From Fasciolopsis buskii (Eukaryota; Platyhelminthes; Trematoda; Plagiorchiida; Fasciolidae), in NCBI GenBank assembly GCA_008360955.1, contig LUCM01008726.1, forward strand, positions 3,590-67,589: 64,000 bases of DNA, read 5' to 3'. A program made the position numbers and the translations under genes. A model generated the notes under the pieces. That model ran no database searches, had not been told where the DNA came from, and worked only from the letters and a program-made list of their open reading frames with translations. Shown here piece after piece: positions 59,401-64,000 of this stretch; position 1 is the stretch's first letter; each line of letters opens with the position of its first letter.

Positions 59401-60414
59401 TAAAAAATCAGGGAGGTTGGATTGATCGAGTGGAACAAATGAGTAGAAACTATGGATACGTTAATTAATGATACTAAAATAAACTTTTAAAAAATTGCTC
59501 GTCCTTGAAGGTTGTGGGTCACTTGTTTTCAGTTTCATGAACAAAACAGAAGAAAGGCATTAGGGCCACAACATTGAAAAGTTGATTCTTTGTCCAGCAT
59601 CTTGGAAGCTTTCACATTTCGTGTGAGTTGAAAAAAAGCGCGACACAGATCCAACTCGGCCATCTGGACAAGACCGAAATTCGGCATGACAGAAGCACTG
59701 AAACGATTGGGACCACCATGTGTGCCTCAATCAAATAACGTGTTTATTCATTGCACAGTCCAAAAATAAGTCGATTATGATAATCATTTTTTGGGTGTAA
59801 CCCTCAACTGTCTTTTCAGATCCCGATTTCGGGTAGAGTTTTCGGTGCATGTATTTCAGCTGCAAAAAAGCGGAAAATTCTACAATTTCGCATCAACAAT
59901 TTTGCAAAATGCTTAGGAATGAAAGTATTCTGATTAGAAAAAAAGGTTTTACAGTTTCCTATACCAAAGTGACTGAAACTTGAGCATTCCGTGACTATTT
60001 CTAAATTCCTCTAGTTTTCGACTCTACAACTTAGTACAAAAATATGGACTTACTAGTATGCATCAAAGAATGGACTGCATCATACATAATACCTGGCGCC
60101 TCATTTCAAATCAAAACGAACTCTGGTTCATTGAAATCTAACAAGGCTCATCAGGATGGGGTTAGAACATGGCGCAATATGTGGTTCCAAAGCACATCCT
60201 ATTACTGAAGACCAGGACACTTTTACATACAATGTTCAGAAAGTCTGAACAATGCTGGAAATTGTCGTACGTGATTCCAAATTCATAATCTGAATTTTTC
60301 TGCTTCATACGTAGCTGGTCGTCACAACGACACGGCACCTGGACGTGCTCTAACGGCTTGTGTGTGGCCCTGGCCCAAGCAGACGAAAATACCATCAAGT
60401 CCAGAAGATCAATC

Positions 60415-60700
60415 TTTATAAGCCTGACAAAGTAGTCTCCTCGTACTCCAGAGTGGGATCGATTTGACTCGGAAACTCAGTCGGAAAAAGTGAGTGGAAG
60501 AGTAATTGATTCAAGCAGATGAATTTCCACTTGGTCACTCCGCTTTGCCTTGTGAATAGATTATTTTTAAAATCAAAAGCTTTGATTAAAAGCCCTAATC
60601 GTTCTGTTACTAAAACGTTGAACTCCTCAGCAGTACATGTAAACCAGTCCAATGAATTGCCAAAACATGGTGGGTTTTCCAAACTGAATCGGTTAAGACC
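60415..60700 (+). repeat. interspersed repeat family C, copy 3
   Basis: Blocks AGCCTGACAAAGTAGTCTCC, GTGGAAGAGTAATTGATTC and CAAAAGCTTTGATTAAAAGC match the order in 29095..29420 and 36560..36895. More diverged than the other two. Confidence 0.6.
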
Positions 60701-61617
60701 ACACTTCCCAATGGTTCGAGTAGGGGCCTCTGCTCGGCGACCCCGTGGCAGATTAACACCCCACTGCCTTGTGAGTCAGACTTTTCTGCCAAAAGCTCCT
60801 GTTAGGTTTCTAGAAGAAAGACCCCGTATGCTGTGTGGGTTCCTACAATCGCCTCCAAACCTCTTTCTGTAGGCGATGCTGTGAGAGCGCAATAAAGACT
60901 AGAACATGTTTGTGCACGTTCAATGGTTATAAATATTGTAATTTTGGCTTGAACACCACTGTCGTTACGTTAGCCTAGTTCCTGACGTGAGCCAACCACA
61001 TCTAGGTATCTGCAAATTTTTTGAATGTATATCCATGTCAGGTATCCTTTTCATCAGAGCGCGTTCATCCTGTCCTAGGTAGGCGTCAATCCACAGATTG
61101 TTAAGTCCACGTATACTCTGAGTTGGCCAGTAGCAGACAAATGATATTAAGTGAGGGATTCTGCTCTAGTTTATACCATGTCTGTCTCCACCTTAGTTAA
61201 TACAAAGTTTTAGAGGAAACACTTAAACCGAACCGGGGTGAATAGATCTTAGAAATATTGACCGGACTTCACAGTATCATTGGTTCCAAAAATTTGTGCT
61301 TATCATAGTTCAGGTTGGCGAATTGCTGATGGCTTGACATTTGGGTAGCACTGTCACAGTCGATATCACCTTGGTCAATTATGAAATATTCGTGATCTGA
61401 TCAACAAACTCAGTCATCAAAACCCCACCCATATTTTGCAATACCTTCACAGTTCTTAATTAGGTTGCACACCCTTACTATGAATAAACTGATCAAACAT
61501 GCTATTCAAATTAATTTTTGTACAGTCAAGCTGAATTGGAAATAGTGATTTTGAAACTCTGAGCAGGCTCTGTGGGTTCACTAAGTCAGCTGTTGCAGCA
61601 ACTGTTGGAAATCACAA

Positions 61618-62072
61618 ATGTTGATCGATGGACAGGAGATCAAAAGCTGCGAGGATATTACGCTTGGGGAATCTAGCACCAACTCGGTTAGTGCCCATGA
61701 GAAAACTGAGGGCAAATTGCGCCATGTTTGCAAGCTGCTTTTATGGACTAACCAGTTTGTTAAATTCTATCTGCTACTTTCGCCCGCTGCTCTGGTTTTT
61801 AGGTTCCACTTAAGATTTCTCAAACAACGAATTACTTTTAAGACAGCTCATAATAATAATATTTCTTTATTTTTTCGCGAATAATTTGACAGTTTGCATC
61901 ATTTCAGAATGGAGGAAGTCGATGGCTAGAGGCTGTTGGTAGCGAACAGAATGATCGTGATCAAGTGGTCAACATCGTGAAGTGTAAGATCACATGTCCC
62001 AAGTGTATGAACCACAATGTGGTAGCACTGACACCAGTGGAAAAGAATCGTAATATTCTTCCAAAAGAATGA
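61618..62072 (+). CDS. small two-exon candidate gene, unknown function
   Basis: Exons 61618..61686 and 61908..62072, with donor TCG|GTTAGT and acceptor ATTTCAG|AATGG (phase 0), give 77 residues from MLIDGQEIKSCED to VEKNRNILPKE and TGA. The second exon has KCKITCPKCMNHN, a CxxxCxxC cluster that could bind zinc or form disulphides. The frame stays open upstream of the ATG, so this may be only the 3' end of a longer gene. No family recognised. Confidence 0.35.
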
Positions 62073-62384
62073 TTATTGCCAATTTTGGATTTTATAAAGA
62101 TCAAACAAATTATTGTTAGCTTATTCTGTATATTAGCTGTATTCCATGTTGACTAAGCGGAAAGAGTACAATCATTGGAATTGAATGCCCAGTTCAGTAC
62201 ACTAAGGAAGACAGGCAGTAGGGGCCAGGAATCTAAAGTGATAGAATCGCATATGTCAATAGGTCAGACGTCGACGAGGGTGATTACCAGATTAAACTGT
62301 AGTATGAAATTTGAATCCTTAAATTCCCAAATGAACAATGTGTGACACAACTCACCATCATCTTTCAAAACGTGGTACGCTGAC

Positions 62385-62650
62385 TGAGGTCCGAACTCCG
62401 AGTCAAGTGGATTAAGCGTGTCACCGAAGGGGTCAGAGGTTCGAATCCCAGATCTGCCGATCACTTCGGTGGTAGACGATAACTCCCTGTCGCCCTACTC
62501 GTTATCACACCTCACCTATTGAAACCTCATGTAGTTCCATGCCACTCCAAGTTTCATGCTCAAGGTTGCCGATTTTCCCTCCCGCGTGTCATGGGCACCA
62601 GTGACTATGGCACGTCCCATCCACTGCACTCTTGCATCAAGCGTGTCCAA
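62385..62650 (+). repeat. tRNA-type SINE-like repeat (best preserved head)
   Basis: AGTCAAGTGGATTAAGCGTG, then GGTTCGAATCC (62438..62448, perfect B box) and CAGATCTGCCGATCACTTC, followed by about 180 bases of body. This is the reference copy for the family in this window. Confidence 0.7.
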
Positions 62651-62789
62651 AAGATTTGTCTGTTGCATAAAAGCCCCAAGTTGTCGGCACGAAACCACTG
62701 GTCTTCTGCTGCACGTAAGTCCTTTATGATAACCACATAAATATCGGTTTGTTTCTTAAATTGTTGTTGATAGTTTTCATAACGTGCTT

Positions 62790-63030
62790 CGCCCATGAGT
62801 ATAGTGGAAGTAGCATGCCCTATTGACGCTACGACCCGCTACACAAATATGGGAGAGAACCATGATCCTGAAACTTGAAGTGGCATAGGGCCACATACGG
62901 TCTCATCATGTTACCTGTGGTAATGGGCCGGGCGACAGCGATTAGTCGTCTATTACCAATTGAGCGGTAGATCCGGATTTCGGACCTCTGACTCTTTTGG
63001 TGACACTTGACCACCGCTGATCTTTGGAGC
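62790..63030 (-). repeat. tRNA-type SINE-like repeat, opposite orientation
   Basis: The reverse complement gives GGTCAAGTGTCACCAAAAGAG, GTCAGAGGTCCGAAATCCGGA and the shared body. It lies about 140 bases from the plus-oriented copy, making a natural inverted pair. Confidence 0.65.
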
Positions 63031-64000
63031 TGTAATATCTGAATATTTATCGCCTAGTAAGGCTATCATAGCCCGTTTTACTTGTGAACTGCTAACCTCT
63101 TAGTTCTATTGAAGCAGTTAAGAAATCAAAAACCAGTCTTAGTCACACCAAAACAATAAAGTCGATTTCATATTTTCCTGCTGTGAAATATCTTCGACCA
63201 GGAAGCTTCTATCCCATTCGTAGTATTAATTTTCCGGTCGCTACTGAACGTCCAGCATAGTCTGTATCACGTTTTCTCACGTACTTTTGAATCGAAATAT
63301 GAGTCAGCTGATATGTTGTGTCACAGTTTTTTCTCTAACAATTTTTTCAATTTTGAAAATTGAAAATCATGGTAGGCAAACAGACAAGCAACATAGTTCC
63401 CATACTTAATTGGAAACGTATAAAAAGATTTGCAACATGCGCTCAGTCTCGTCCCAATTCTTTCGAACCTTTTCGCTTTCGGTATTTGATGCAGCTGGCC
63501 GGAATCACACTTGTGATCAGCCAATTTCCCGAACACCTGTTCGAATCAAATAATTCATCATGTCCCTGAAATCCGAATGCAAATAAAGTTATCAACTTTC
63601 GTACGCAACCGTAATTGCGTCCGTTTTGCTCTACAGACGTCTTGGAATGTTAAATATAAATGGACATTTCAAACTTCCTACATGTGAACCCTCAGCTCTC
63701 CCTGTGAAATTCCTCAGTTTATTCAAACGAGCTCAAGTTTTATTATTAGCATACAAATCTATTGAAAGCGAGAATCACGAGGCAAACTGGCACTGCATCA
63801 CGGCAATCGTCTTTAGCACAGTTATCCTGGGCGGCAAGAACTCTTCTACTCATGTTTCCCCCGTAACTGTCATACCCCGGAGGTGAACAGATAAGTGAAG
63901 AATGAAGCAATTAAGTTTTTGATACGCCATCAAACAATACAATGAAGTAACCGACAAGATAACTATTCCACAGTGAATATTCATTTTAATTCGAGGGGCA
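63031..64000. other. window end, nothing recognised
   Basis: Only short open frames with no family resemblance and no convincing splice sites or repeats. Confidence 0.4.

Larger units (their letters stand above)
54725..61617. other. region upstream of the activin-like gene
   Basis: It should hold the missing 5' exons of the activin-like gene. Minus-strand candidates are at 56119..56405 and 56500..56640 only. It also has CTAT-rich simple sequence (54995..55320) and a family C repeat. Plus frames at 55695..56128 and 58523..58844 have no recognisable family. Confidence 0.4.

Overview
This window is an intron-rich animal nuclear locus, most likely from a parasitic flatworm (trematode, or less likely a large-genome cestode). 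Three things point there. Introns are very small near the 5' end of one gene (38 and 43 nt) and kilobases long further 3'. RTE-clade non-LTR retrotransposon debris is abundant, with the reading frames common in fluke genomes. The GC content looks mid-forties by eye, which argues against Schistosoma. The species cannot be fixed from the sequence alone.

Two host genes can be rebuilt exon by exon, and they face each other. The first is on the plus strand (2846..33039, ten exons, 495 codons). It encodes a DeSI/PPPDE-type thiol isopeptidase with the catalytic His36/Cys106 pair, continued by a C-terminal PUL (PLAA/Ufd3-type Armadillo-like) domain. The second is on the minus strand (54724 down to 46861; three exons found, 5' end not found). 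It encodes an activin/inhibin-beta-like TGF-beta ligand with a furin-type RRRRR site and a nine-cysteine mature domain. A third, small two-exon plus-strand model (61618..62072) is tentative.

Layout: 1..2845 is upstream sequence starting with a 54-bp palindrome. 2846..33039 is the PPPDE-PUL gene, whose long introns are filled with RTE fragments, microsatellites, a 20-bp palindromic minisatellite and SINE-like copies. Inside it, a 2.35-kb segment is present twice, 8,517 bp apart and about 99.7% identical by eye. The downstream copy ends a few bases inside the last exon, so the upstream copy carries a duplicate of that exon's 3' splice site. 33040..46860 is the convergent intergenic region, with a nearly complete but dead RTE element (37080..40075) and a long inverted repeat (arms at 42131..42324 and 44214..44407). 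46861..54724 is the activin-like gene. 54725..64000 is mostly repeats, SINE copies and weak exon candidates.

No CRISPR array, operon, bacterial or phage feature, or rRNA was seen. Homology calls come from recognising family motifs by eye, and exon boundaries come from GT/AG sites plus phase bookkeeping. None was tested against RNA or a database.
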